Assembly: GCA_977017575.1 (NCBI GenBank)
Contig: CDRNVI010000030.1
Span: 372,001-436,000, forward strand
Source of the DNA: Paramoeba atlantica
Lineage: Eukaryota; Discosea
Direction of reading: 5' to 3'
Length of the DNA: 64,000 bases
Position 1 is the stretch's first letter. Every line of letters begins with the position of its first letter. The notes below the pieces were generated by a model. The model searched no databases, was not told where the DNA came from, and saw only the letters and a list, made by a program, of their open reading frames with translations. Both the position numbers and the translations under genes were made by a program. Below are positions 10,093 to 20,230 of this stretch, in pieces.

Positions 10093-11850
10093 ATGAATAA
10101 ACGTAGGTTTATTCGTCTTTTGACGTTGGGATATAATATAGTATTAATGAACGAACCCGCGGACAACCTAGCATATGGAACGGCATATGGTGCAGTCCTC
10201 CAAAAGTCCTGTACGCTAAAGCAACGGGCCCTTGATCCCATTTCGGTTGCAGGTCGTCTTCATATCGATACTCTATGCGCTATTGCATCTCGAAGCACGT
10301 ACACGTGGGGAAAAAAGTGCCTTACCATACTCACTGATGAACACTCATTTCGTCTTTTCACGGAATTCGAAGGCTTTCGTGGGAAACTTGGGGTACATTC
10401 TGAAGCAAAACGGCGTGATCACTTAGCTGAGCTTTGTTCGTATGAAGTACTGCGCAGAGTTCAGGATTTTCGTAATGATTCTCGCCTTTATTTACGATAC
10501 TTTGAAGTGCCAAAAGATGAAATTTTATCTCGGAGCATCGTAGATGGCACCCCTATAAACGATAGATGTGCTACTCCCCCTAGCCGAAACTTTCCAGCTC
10601 TCGCAGAAGTCACACACATCTTATCATGCTTTCCAGGTGGAAAATTCTTGATTGCGGACATTCGTCATTTCTTTCATCAAATACGAATCCCATCAGGCTT
10701 GGGTCGCATATTCTCAATAAAATGCGAGGACAAGACTTTCGAGTTGCGAGTTCTCCCAATGGGGTTCTCTTGGGCTCCTTATCTTGCCCAATGTCTGGCA
10801 TGGATAATTGTTTTAGCGGCTTGTCCTACAGGTTATGAGATGTTACCTGTCCGAGACACATCTGAATCACCTCCGGCATTCGCGTGGGCGATAAATAAGA
10901 AGACAAAAGCAAAACAAGGTGCAGTATTTGTTTGGATTGACAATGTGTTGGTCATATCTAGCAACGAAGGTTTTTTAAGTCAGTTAAGATCGCAACTCAT
11001 GAAAAGCATGAAGAGACCGCCAACGGGTTGCAACGTCGAATGGAAATATATCGACGGCCCATGTGATCAAGCCCTATTTTTAGGAATAGAGTTCTCTTGG
11101 GAAATAGACAAATTATTTTGGAAACACGCTGAATCTAACATTGCTCGTTGGAGAGTACTAGAAACCGTGTCACCTACGACCGTGCGAGACATAAAGAGGG
11201 TGATAGGTGTGATCATGTGGGATACAATGGTCACCCAATCCTCCTTTGCTTCAGTCTATGATGTTCGAATGATCGCGAAAGAGATATCGCACCAATCCGA
11301 AGAAAGCTTTTACAAATTGAAGAGCGAAGACTTAAAGCTCTTGAGCATGCATGTAGTGCGTATATTGAGTAACAAGAGAAGTTGCGCATTACCGCCAATT
11401 CCAATATCCCATCTCGTTCTTGCTTTTTCGGACGCACCTTCGACCCACACTGGTTTCTGCGTACTCCGTCAATCGGGAGAAATTTTGCTGCAAGAAAGTA
11501 TTCCAATACTTGTATCGGGAGATATATACGATGCGGAGTTCTCTGCGGCAAAAGCCGCCTTAATCAAAGGGTGGAAACTTGCTCCCCATGTGATTCTAGG
11601 ATGCGATAATATGGACGTTGTGCGGGCACTCCAAAAGCGCACATCAGTTCGACATTCAATTTGTCAGCAGCTCCTAGACATCGAAGAAAGGAGAAAGACT
11701 GGGCTATCGTTTCGCATCTTTTATCTCAAATCTAAGGAGAATCCAGCAGACGGCCTAACGCGGGAAGAGTTCGGATTCCGAGTCAAAGACGGTCTTTTGC
11801 CCGGAGGAATCGAAATCGCTCTCTCACATATGGACCCAATCATAATCTGA
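10093..11850 (+). CDS. Reverse transcriptase/RNase H of V1
   Basis: 585 residues from ATG at 10093 to TGA. The RT domain (about residues 130-350) shows KFLIADIRHFFHQIRIP (motif A), ELRVLPMGFSWAPYLAQ (motif B region) and GAVFVWIDNVLVIS (motif C). RNase H (about 450-570) shows LVLAFSDAPSTHTGF, IYDAEFSAAKAAL, VILGCDNMDVVRAL and SKENPADGLTRE, covering the D-E-D-D positions. The arrangement matches VIPER ORF3. The sequence is clearly diverged from the V2-V8 group. Confidence 0.85.
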   Translation: MNKRRFIRLLTLGYNIVLMNEPADNLAYGTAYGAVLQKSCTLKQRALDPISVAGRLHIDTLCAIASRSTYTWGKKCLTILTDEHSFRLFTEFEGFRGKLGVHSEAKRRDHLAELCSYEVLRRVQDFRNDSRLYLRYFEVPKDEILSRSIVDGTPINDRCATPPSRNFPALAEVTHILSCFPGGKFLIADIRHFFHQIRIPSGLGRIFSIKCEDKTFELRVLPMGFSWAPYLAQCLAWIIVLAACPTGYEMLPVRDTSESPPAFAWAINKKTKAKQGAVFVWIDNVLVISSNEGFLSQLRSQLMKSMKRPPTGCNVEWKYIDGPCDQALFLGIEFSWEIDKLFWKHAESNIARWRVLETVSPTTVRDIKRVIGVIMWDTMVTQSSFASVYDVRMIAKEISHQSEESFYKLKSEDLKLLSMHVVRILSNKRSCALPPIPISHLVLAFSDAPSTHTGFCVLRQSGEILLQESIPILVSGDIYDAEFSAAKAALIKGWKLAPHVILGCDNMDVVRALQKRTSVRHSICQQLLDIEERRKTGLSFRIFYLKSKENPADGLTREEFGFRVKDGLLPGGIEIALSHMDPIII

Positions 11851-12404
11851 GATTGACAAGTAAACGAAGCTGCGAAGGCGAATGGACTACCCTAAAAAAA
11901 TGAACCAGTATTTTCATCTCTATTGCTCCAGTTACGGAAAATCCGTAGCCAACTCGTCAAAGGTCCACGCACAGAGTGAGAGTAGGAACCCCGTCAGCAT
12001 TCGAGTCGAATGATTCGACATAATAAGAAAATGGAGAATCTAAAATTTACAGGTAATTTGCTTTTACTGGGTTTTTGTTTATGACCATGTAAATATTTTG
12101 AAACACAAAATCTTTTAAGACCGCATAATAAGCTATGCGCGTGTTATTTTTCCTTTTTTAGGTTTTCAGTACATGCAATGTATAATTTAGTTTTACTATG
12201 AACTAATTTAATCCCACTATCATTTCATGTCGAATTAGGCTCACAAGTTGCTGCACTTGTTCTAGAGCTCCCTGGTCCCATAGCCCAGCCTTCTTGACGC
12301 ACGAATGAAATCGTGTTGCCGGGGAGATCACTTGGTTGTGGGAACGGGCCCCTTAAGTGGGAAGCCCCTGGGCTGAGAAAGGAGGCCTCTAACGAAAAAA
12401 ATGC
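11851..12404. other. V1 3' region and spacer
   Basis: AT-rich tail without a credible frame. It contains a pyrimidine tract (TTATTTTTCCTTTTTTAGG, near 12145) and, from about 12240, a more GC-rich stretch leading into repeat R copy 2. I could not mark the exact 3' end of V1. Confidence 0.4.
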
Positions 12405-12524
12405 GTTTTTTTTCCAATGGCTGATCTCAGTGCCAGGCAAGCCAAGGCGTGTTTACTACGCCCGAGATAATGGGGAGTTGCTATGTCCCTGGGCCGACTA
12501 CTGACCAGGGATTGGCAACACCCT
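12405..12524 (-). repeat. Retroposon R, copy 2
   Basis: About 120 bp, the near-identical reverse complement of 6812-6934, including the poly(T) that mirrors the poly(A) of copy 1. It is cut off at CACCCTC by the 5' end of LINE C. A further 33 bp of it (12934-12966) recur because the junction lies inside a 442-bp tandem duplication. Confidence 0.8.
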
Positions 12525-13372
12525 CAGTTTCTGTACCTTGTTGATTTTCTTTTTCTTCGCTAACTCTTTTTCCACTCCATGGCAGACAGACCTCGCAACA
12601 GTTTACTGTTCTGCTCACTCTGCGGCTCAAAGTTCGAGCCCCTTCTCCCCTCCCATCGGCAGTGTCCAAAGTGTTTCGACACCGCTCGATCTACGTCCCA
12701 ATCCCAAAGGGACAAACATCAACCTCTTGGGCCCGCCAATGGCGGACACAAGCAGAACGCTCAATCTCAGGGTGCATCCCTCTCTCCGATCCCCGAGTAC
12801 CCCCCGTGCAATTTTTGCACGAAGCCTTTCTCTCCCAGGCGACCCTTCCATCGCCTCTGCCCGGAATGTGTCGAGCTCAGGTCACAGCGCCAGGGCGCAG
12901 TAAACCCCCTTGCCTCATCCCGTCCAACTCCCAGGCCGACTACTGACCAGGGATTGGCAACACCCTCAGTTTCTGTACCTTGTTGATTTTCTTTTTCTTC
13001 GCTAACTCTTTTTCCACTCCATGGAAGACAGACCTCGCAACAGTTTACTGTTCTGCTCACTCTGCGGCTCAAAGTTCGAGCCCCTTCTCCCCTCCCATCG
13101 GCAGTGTCCAAAGTGTTTCGACACCGCTCGATCTACGTCCCAATCCCAAAGGGACAAACATCAACCTCTTGGGCCCGCCAATGGCGGACACAAGCAGAAC
13201 GCTCAATCTCAGGGTGCATCCCTCTCTCCGATCCCCGAGTACCCCCCGTGCAATTTTTGCACGAAGCCTTTCTCTCCCAGGCGACCCTTCCATCGCCTCT
13301 GCCCGGAATGTGTCGAGCTCAGGTCACAGCGCCAGGGCGCAGTAAACCCCCTTGCCTCATCCCGTCCAACTC
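12492..13372 (+). repeat. 442-bp tandem duplication at the 5' end of LINE C
   Basis: Unit 1 (12492-12933) and unit 2 (12934-13372) are almost identical; I see one difference in the coding start (ATGGCAGAC versus ATGGAAGAC). Each holds a tail of R, 19 nt of spliced leader (12525-12543, 12967-12985) and the first 115 or so codons of the LINE C zinc-ribbon frame. The duplication came after LINE C inserted, since both copies carry the R/LINE junction, and it looks recent. Confidence 0.9.
12579..12986 (+). pseudogene. Duplicated 5' end of the LINE C zinc-ribbon frame
   Basis: The frame starts MADRPRNSLLFCSLCGSK and has two C-x2-C...C-x2-C ribbons (CSLC...CPKC; CNFC...CPEC). It runs into the second duplication unit at 12934 and stops there (SVSVPC, then stop). 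It is an accidental partial copy of the start of the frame at 13021. Confidence 0.8.
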
Positions 13373-14648
13373 ACCAGGGCGCCGAGCTCGTTCAGCTTCC
13401 CGATCCCGCACCTCGGACCGCGCCCCCGCGCAGAACCGTCCCTCGGCTAGGTCGTCGAGCATCCGTCCAGCCGAAGGACCGCGTACGAGATCCCGCTCGC
13501 GTGTCTCCTTCGCGCCGAATGTCTCACCTAACTCGTCTTTCGCAAGCATGGCCAAGGCTATGGCTTACCACGGCAATCTCCCTCCCCCCAAAGGTACAGA
13601 AGGCCTTCAGGCCACCTCAATCCCTAACCCCGACAAAGTTCCCTCCCACCAAGAGCAGCTTGCGATCATCGCCCAAAGAAACGCGGAGGTCCTGGCAGCG
13701 GTCTTCAAGCAGGAGCGCAAGGACGGTGTGCCATCTGCACTTCGACATGAAGTGGAGGCACATAGATTTTCGAGCGCTGCCTGGGCCTTGGAGGCCCAAT
13801 ACATGGGGAAGCGCGACGCCATCTTTGACGAGTGGCTTTCCCTGATGTGTCACGACGCTCGTCAAGCACACAGGGAAAAACAACTCGTCGAGGACAAGGC
13901 ACACCTGTGTCACACGTGTGGCCAAGTTTTCACAGACCAGCGGAAACTCATGCAGCATAGGGCCATACACGAGCAGGCTGCAATCAGATCAGCTGCCATT
14001 AAACTGTTCCAGGAGCACCGCAAGGGGGCGTCAGAAATACTTAAGCAGCAGTGGACCTCTTGCGCAGCCGGCCACTCCGCCTGGCTCCAGGAGCTACAGC
14101 ACATCGCGCTAACCTTCGGCGCCTCCCCCAGGCCTTCTGAAGTCAGGGGCTGTGACGTTGACGAGCCTCCTCCCCCCAGGGTAGACACCACTCGGAATGA
14201 AAATCTCACCCACCCGGAGGTGAGCAGGTCCGCAGAAACCTGCCCGCCTCTCGCGCAGGACCCAAGTAACGATCAATCGATGGTGTTCAACTTACATCTA
14301 GGCCCTCACGCCGTAGGCAGGATTCAAGTCCCGGTCCCCGCGAACTGCCCCTTCCAAAGACTTGGCGAAATCATCGGTGCCACGTTGGGGATACCGATGG
14401 ACCGAATCTGCCTCACGAGTGGGCCTGGTGGGATCTACCTACAGTCGCAGGAGGACTTTGCCTCCACCGAGAGTATTTGGATATCGCTTTCAATCCCTCA
14501 CCATGGGTCGTCCTACGGCCCCCACGTCTTGGTGTATGACGACACCGGGCACGGCGTATTACAAACTGATGGCCACACTTCAGAAGGGAACATCCCTTTC
14601 TACCTCTGTCGCGCCCTGGGCATATCCCCCGAATTCGCCAGCGCGTAG
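13021..14648 (+). pseudogene. LINE C N-terminal region: zinc ribbons, C2H2 finger, ubiquitin-like domain
   Basis: ATG at 13021, 36 bases after the leader. Frame 1 carries the two C-x2-C ribbons to about 13370; frame 0 then continues to TAG at 14646-14648, so one frameshift lies near 13370. Frame 0 has an Arg/Ser-rich basic tract, a classic C2H2 finger (HLCHTCGQVF...LMQHRAIH, about 13905-13970) and, from Met at 14280 to about 14494, a segment laid out like ubiquitin: the strand MVFNLHLG, then LGEIIGATLGIPMD..CL, then STESIWISL. GIPMD sits where ubiquitin has GIPPD. The ubiquitin reading is by eye. Confidence 0.7.
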
Positions 14649-15707
14649 ACCCCCACGGACGCAGAGGGAGGGTCAGTGTGCTGGTGCTTCTTACCTACAG
14701 AGGGTTTGATCGCAGACTCGGGGTGGTCTGCCGAACAAGTGAGATGTAACCTCCGCAGAGGATGCATCGAAGCCAACCCGGGCCCTAGCCCCGATCAATC
14801 TTACTCTGCACGACGTTCACTCCTCCTTCAATCTAACAACCTCGCTGGGGTCACACCACCCCACCTGATGCGTAGAGAATCTCGTGAATGTCCTGCAGAC
14901 GAGTGTTCTTGGAGCTCGACCTCCCACGGAGGTCAGTGGTAGGCATTTTATAATCATGTTGCACTACGGCACGAGGACACAATTCCCGATGAGTGGTGGG
15001 CGGAACAAGGCCGCTTTCTCTGTACTTCATGTGGAAGAAACTACGAAGCCTCAAAGCGGAATTCCCATCTCGAAACGTGCAAATCCCGAAACCACGCTTC
15101 TCCTCAGACTCCTGAATGCTGCATTTTACCGAACTCCACACAAGCTCTTTGCATCAATTCTCCAATGGAAGCTCACAACACACCTGTTCTACCGCCTCTT
15201 TCTACGACATGCTTTGCTCCAATCCCGACTTGCAAGCAAATCTCTTACCGGTATCGTCAACTCTGGGCGGCTGCCCTCTCCGAGGCCATGTCTGCTGCGG
15301 TGAGGGATAACACGACTAATGCTTGGGCCCTCCTGGCGATGCTTCCGAAGTGTGTTCTTCCCGCACCCTACCGAGGGGGTCGCAAGGGACACACTTCTCA
15401 TGCTAATCACGTTCTTAAGTGCCTAGAGCGATGGAAAGCCGGTGAGTACGCTGCCCTCTGGAGCGACGCCCTCCCCGCCGCCAGTAAAAAACAGCTTACA
15501 GCCTCCCCAAACTCTCACGCCGATGATGAGCGGGCGGCCATACGTGCAGAGCTTCTAGCGCGGCAAGGCGAATTTTCCCGTGGGATGGCGGCCCTTACGG
15601 CATCCCCGATGGCACCGGACAATCCAGAAACGCTTTCAAAACTCCAAAAGAAACACCCATGTTGCCTCCCCCGTTCTGAATATTTGTCAATGTACCCCGG
15701 TACGTAA
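14649..15707 (+). pseudogene. LINE C 2A-like motif and second zinc-finger pair
   Basis: This continues in the same frame after the stop at 14648. GCIEANPGP at 14760-14786 matches the ribosome-skipping 2A end (D-V/I-E-x-N-P-G-P) except for Cys in place of the first Asp. Next comes the finger pair shared with LINE B (ECPADECSW, then FYNHVALRH; FLCTSCGRNYEA...H..TC), with TAG at 14940-14942 between QW and AFYNH. The frame ends at 15707 where the deletion begins. If expressed, 2A would split the zinc-ribbon/ubiquitin-like part from the RT part. Confidence 0.7.
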
Positions 15708-15933
15708 ATTTACCGCCATGGCGGTAGAGTCCTTCGGCTCCTGGTCTGACAGCGCCATGGGGATTCTCCGAGGCGTCGCCGAGCATCGCTCAGCCACATC
15801 CCAGGGTACACAATCTCGCAAGAGAGCGCTTCATCTCCTGCTAACGGAGATGAACACGACACTCATGCGCTCACAAGCGCGCATGCTGGTAAGCCGCATG
15901 CCCGCCGAGGACCGGCACCTATCGTTGATGTAA
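15708..15933 (+). pseudogene. LINE C extreme C-terminal tail
   Basis: KFTAMAVESFGSWSDSAMG to RMPAEDRHLSLM aligns with the last 75 or so residues of LINE B (LRFAAMAVESYGSW...). It follows directly on the N-terminal part, in another frame, and so marks the right edge of the deletion. It has no function of its own. Confidence 0.8.
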
Positions 15934-16300
15934 GTTGGTAAGATGTAAGTTGGTAATTTAAAAAAAAAAAGCTGGTCGGGATGCTGGTCGAGTCGACAGA
16001 GTCTATACTCACGCCTAGCTCGCGAGGGCTAGGTACCCCAAGTGAGGTAGTACACGGGTAGTGAATCTCCTCCCCGTCGGCCAGCATCCTGTTTCGCGAC
16101 CGTGTCGCTGTCGACACAGGCCCGCGCCTGCGCCCTCCCATATAGCAAGGGAAGGGTTCACAAGTCAGGCCGTGGAGAGGTCGAAAGACCCGGTCCGGAA
16201 CGCGCGAATGGATTGGGCGTGGATTGCTTGTTTCTATTATTATTGTTATTATTGTTCTTATACTTACGGGAGATCGAATTGCAAAAATAAAAAAAACGAT
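15934..16300 (+). repeat. LINE C 3' UTR
   Basis: It has the same hairpin frame as LINE B: CTCACGCCTAG (16008), then CTAGGTACCCCAAGTGAGG ending about 16048; a GTGTC...GACAC hairpin; and GGTCGAAAGACC at 16179-16190. A TTATTATTG microsatellite and an A-run (to about 16296) close it. Sequence between the paired stems differs from B, which supports selection for structure. Confidence 0.75.
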
Positions 16301-16312
16301 AGAGGACTCTTT

Positions 16313-16344
16313 AACGATAAAGATACAGTTTCTGTACCTTGTTG
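16313..16344 (+). other. Spliced-leader sequence linking LINE C to LINE D
   Basis: These 32 nt are identical to the leader at 1171-1202. On the left stand the LINE C poly(A), a partial AACGATA and the filler GAGGACTCTTT; on the right stands the LINE D 5' UTR (AATTCTTTC...). Two LINEs thus sit head to tail with one leader between them. Confidence 0.8.
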
Positions 16345-17090
16345 AATTCTTTCATTAATCAATTACAAGACACCAATGAATGACCCTCGATCAGGGGGGA
16401 AGCTCTGGTGTTGCCACTGTGGCACGCGTTTCGTCCCACAGAGCCCCTCCCATCGCTTTTGTGTGAAATGTTCACCCAAATTCGTACCCCCTCCTGCACA
16501 ACCTGTTACCAGGTCGTATTCTCCGTTCAAGACTTCCGCGCCGAAATCTGTTTCCTCCCTTACCGTCGCCCACAAAAAAATATGTGTAGCTTGCTCTGCC
16601 CCCTTTTCCCCTGCCAGACCATACTTCCGGTGGTGTGAGACATGCTCGCTATCCTTTTCAAACGCTCCGTCGGCGTCGAAAACGTGCGAACTATGCGCTT
16701 CCTCGTTTTCTCCTTCGCGCCACTACTTTAAACGCTGCGATGAGTGTGATATGCTACCCGCACAGAAACGTACCATCGCCTCTTCTCCCAAACCCTCTCA
16801 CGGTGGGGGTTCGATGCTCCCACTTCGTTCCACTGCGCCTTTCAAAGGATCTCACCGACGCAGTACCTACGCTCAAGCGGTTGGATCACATGGCAGCGAC
16901 CGCCCGACATCCGCACCTACATCTCATATGTACTCATCTTGGCGCAAATTCAAACGAGCCTAAATCGGACCAGTATCGCCCGCTTTCTCTAGAAGAGCGC
17001 ATATCCTTAATCGACAAGGCTCAGAAGGAGTCTCAGCCCCAGAGTTCAAAAAGAACCCGTGCTCCCAATGAAGGTTTCTTGGGGTACATC
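16345..17090 (+). pseudogene. LINE D: 5' end of a zinc-ribbon LINE, 3'-truncated
   Basis: The frame from ATG at 16376 to 16963 has three C-x2-C...C-x2-C ribbons (CCHC...CVKC, CVAC...CETC, CELC...CDEC) with the shared spacer F-S-P-x-R-x-Y/H-F. After TAA at 16963 coding-like sequence continues in another frame (KSDQYRPLSLEERISLIDKA, to about 17080), so there is one frameshift. At about 17085-17095 it meets the recombinase of VIPER-like V2. No RT remains. The ribbon repeats look like duplicated modules. Confidence 0.7.
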
Positions 17091-19300
17091 GATGGACGGA
17101 GGTAGCCGAGCTCACGAGAGAGAAGTTCCTGAAAATATCCCCTCAAGAGATTGTGATATTCTGGGGGAGAAGTACCAAAACGACACGATTGAATCCATAC
17201 AGACCGTACATGCATGCAGTGGTGGCCGGACCGGGGACGGAACGCCTGGCGCAATATCTCTTGGGATTAACTCCGGGACAAAAAGTCTGCAGAACGCCAG
17301 TACAAGAAATGGACTTTCAAATAAAAAACGTACTAGGAAGCGGCTTTGGCACCCACTCGATCAAACGGGGGGCAATCACGTATCTCTTTCAGCAAGTGGC
17401 CGACGGCCACCTACTCTTGTCGGAAGTTCAATACCTTACCAAACATCTGCACCTCGAAAGTCTTCTAAGGTACAATGCGAATCAGATAACTACTGCACTG
17501 GCCCTCGGGACGCAAAAGGTATCAGCGAGGCTCCCGGGATTATCACCCCCACGATGCTAAAACTATGTTACGATCAGGTTCCATACCTGAAACGATATTC
17601 TTTATTGTATACTCGTAGGAGTTCTAAGCTCGCGAAGGCTGAAGGCTTCAACATCCCGCTTCATGTGAAGCCGAATGTACCCATCTTAGATGTTCATCAA
17701 GCACGGAAATGGATGTCTGCGGCGGCTGAAGCCCGTTTTGAGGAAGTATGGGAGGAATTGTTATGCATGCCCGCAGTGCCGGAAGCGCCGCCACGCGTGA
17801 AAAGTGGCTTGTCATCACTAGATTACGAACACCTAGTTCAACATGGAGTTATCTCTCTTCTTTCGCCGCAAGAAGTTCAGGAACGTCCGTCCTTCCAGTA
17901 CCTCATACGGTAATTGAAACAGATGACGAAGGTCGCAAGCGCCGACATTTTATATCATGAACTCGCTCGGACAATGATCGTCTACATGATTATGAGCCCC
18001 ACGTTCCCCTGTTGCATCCATCTCAATATCTGCACCGTGCTGTGGAGAACTCCGGTGTAAAGCGAGATTTAGTCTGTGGTTTTTATCAGATACCGATTCC
18101 GAAGTCGCATCGTCAAAAGTTTCGTTTCATATCGGAAAGTGGGGATGTGTTCGAAATGTGTGTTCTCCCGATGGGGCACAGGTGTGCTCCTGAGATAATG
18201 CATTCGATAATGGCGGCGATAGCTGGCTCGAAAGAGTATTGTGAGGCGAGTTCAAGCTTTGTTAAAGGAGGGATTGATGTATATGTCGATGGGGTACGTT
18301 TCGCCGGAAGTACCCAGGGAGCTTTGGCGTATTCGACATGGATTGATCGACGAGCACAGCTCGTCGGGGCGCGTTTTAAAGACGCGGGTAAGTTGCCGAC
18401 GCAAAGTTATGTATTTAATGGTATCGCGTATGATCATCAAACGCATAGGGTTAGCCTGGGCCCTAAGGTAATGGATTGATCGAATAATGGATTGATCGAC
18501 GAGCACAGCTCGTCGGGGCGCGTTTTAAAGACGCGGGTAGGTTGCCGACGCAAGGTTATGTATTTAATGGTATCGCGTATGATCATCAAACGCATAGGGT
18601 TAGCCTGGGCCCTAAGGTAATATCAAAGCTGCAGTCGGACCAGTTTACACGACTTACATTCTTGGAGCTTGAGGCGGCGGTGGGGCGCCTCATGTATTGC
18701 TCGTCCGTCTTGGGTTTGATTATTCCGAAGTACCATTTCGTTTTGAAGGTGTGTCAACGACGAATCAACCTTTTAAACCGGGAACCGACAAAAGCGCATG
18801 TCTTGGTAGATTTACCACAAAAAATTAGAGCCATGCTTGGCCAATGGCGCAATGAACTCGTACAGAATACTCCCATTCAACCCCCACCTCATCCAGAGAT
18901 TGCGCCGCGTAAACATAAACTTTACACAGATGCCTCATCGAAAGGGTGGGGCGCCATCTTGTATCTTGACTCCGGAGAAGTGTGTATTGTCGGGGCTCCA
19001 TAGAACCCCGGGTTGGAATATGAGGTAAATAGAGCGGAAGCGATGGCTGTGCGTCTGGCTCTTGAAAAACTGGAGGACAAGTTTGAGGCTGGGACATGCA
19101 TCCAACTTTGGGTAGACAATACCTCTTGCAAGGCTGCGCTCAATCGTAAAATATGTAAATCCGATGGTATTGCTCCGGAATTATGCAAGGTTCTCGAATG
19201 GGCGAAAAAGAAAGGTTTATGCATCAAAGCACAATATATTGCGACGAAAGAGAATCCCGCGGATCCCATTAGCCGTAATTTTTATGAATAATCGTTATAG
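17090..19300 (+). mobile_element. VIPER-like YR retroelement V2, broken
   Basis: This fossil of the V8 group lacks gag and the front of YR. Remaining parts in order are the catalytic end of YR (17105-17560), the overlapping RT frame (17059-17913) and RT/RNase H to 19291. It is broken, with roughly five or more breaks including an internal tandem duplication of about 150 bp near 18.35-18.6 kb. It looks older than V8. A MITE sits just after its last gene. Confidence 0.8.
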
Positions 19301-19309
19301 TGGTATATC

Positions 19310-19754
19310 CGGTTAAACTGAACCAAAGTCCGCACTTTTTCTGTTTTTCTAAAAATTCTTCATACTTCATCAACTTTGAGCCTTTCAAGAAATACCTCAC
19401 CTGCTTACAACTTCTTACAAATGGACGCAAATACAATACTCCATATTTTGCAATAATGACCTTTAATCCAATCGGAGCACTGTGATTCACTCCACGATGA
19501 AATTCTTCTAATCGTTAGGGTGCGCCTACAAGCAAACCCAACGCATCCCGAGCACGGCATGATATAGATGACAAGATCTTTCAAATATGTGATAAATAGT
19601 TCTGTAAATGTCAAATTAGCACAGCATTTGCTTCATTATTTTATGAAGCAACAACAATTCTGTGAAATGGATATCAAACGAAGACACGTCTTTGAGAGAG
19701 AAAAATAGTTTTGTGAAAATGAGAAAAAGTGCGGAATTTGGTTCAGTTTCACCG
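19310..19754. mobile_element. MITE1, TIR DNA transposon remnant
   Basis: The left end CGGTTAAACTGAACCAAAG and the complement of the right end (CGGTGAAACTGAACCAAAT) pair over about 40 bp. A perfect TATATC flanks both sides (19304-19309, 19755-19760), fitting a target duplication or a TA-type site with chance extension. It is 445 bp with no coding capacity, so it is a non-autonomous element. Confidence 0.8.
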
Positions 19755-19760
19755 TATATC

Positions 19761-20230
19761 CTTTTATTTTAGTCCATCTTTTAGCTTCGCCGGTTATCGT
19801 CTGGTCAACGATGATTGGTACAATAGAAAGTTTATCATTCATGATTTGTCTTTACACAACAAAAAAAAAGTTTTAGTGGAGGTGAATTTGAGCAAGATAT
19901 TGTCCAGGAACCAGTGTTCGGGTATGTATGACGTGTGAGCGGGTTGGTGGCTGCGGGGCATGGGAGGGTATGCCCCTTTCACTTTGTACTTTCTACATTA
20001 TACAACATTATATTATCCGGATTTATTGAAGGCCTATTTCATATTATTGTGGTACCTTTATTATAGATATACTTTGACGTTCAGATAGATGTATTTCGCA
20101 TATACTACATACTGTATGTACATACTGCATATATGTTTCAAATATATACTTTCATGCTTATAAGATAGTTTTTACATGCCTGCTGAGCCCTCGTCGTAAT
20201 TTCATTGAGATGTAAAACTTAGTAGGAAAG
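19761..20230. other. AT-rich spacer
   Basis: No credible gene. A short GC-rich stretch at about 19935-19975 (GCGGGTTGGTGGCTGCGGGG) recalls the G-rich part of SIRE-like units, but I see neither of their ends. It probably holds the V2 3' region and the V3 5' region. Confidence 0.4.

Larger units (their letters stand above)
7160..12240 (+). mobile_element. VIPER-like YR retroelement V1, whole-looking
   Basis: This fossil has three open genes in VIPER order: gag (7228-8271), YR (8867-9748) and RT/RNase H (10093-11850), with AT-rich spacers of about 0.6 and 0.34 kb. I see no break in the three genes, so it looks whole and fairly young. Its outer ends are estimates, because I could not find the split direct repeats that define V8. 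Inverted copies of repeat R lie on both sides (6812-6934, 12405-12524). Unlike V8, its YR and RT frames do not overlap. Confidence 0.75.
12525..16312 (+). mobile_element. LINE C: internally deleted zinc-ribbon LINE
   Basis: It starts with CAGTTTCTGTACCTTGTTG, runs through zinc ribbons, a C2H2 finger, a ubiquitin-like segment, a 2A-like motif and two more fingers, then jumps at 15707/15708 straight to the extreme C-terminal tail and the 3' UTR. By comparison with LINE B the whole RT and most of the endonuclease are missing (about 2 kb). It ends in an A-run, AACGATA and a short filler before LINE D. It could have been copied only with help from a relative. Confidence 0.85.
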
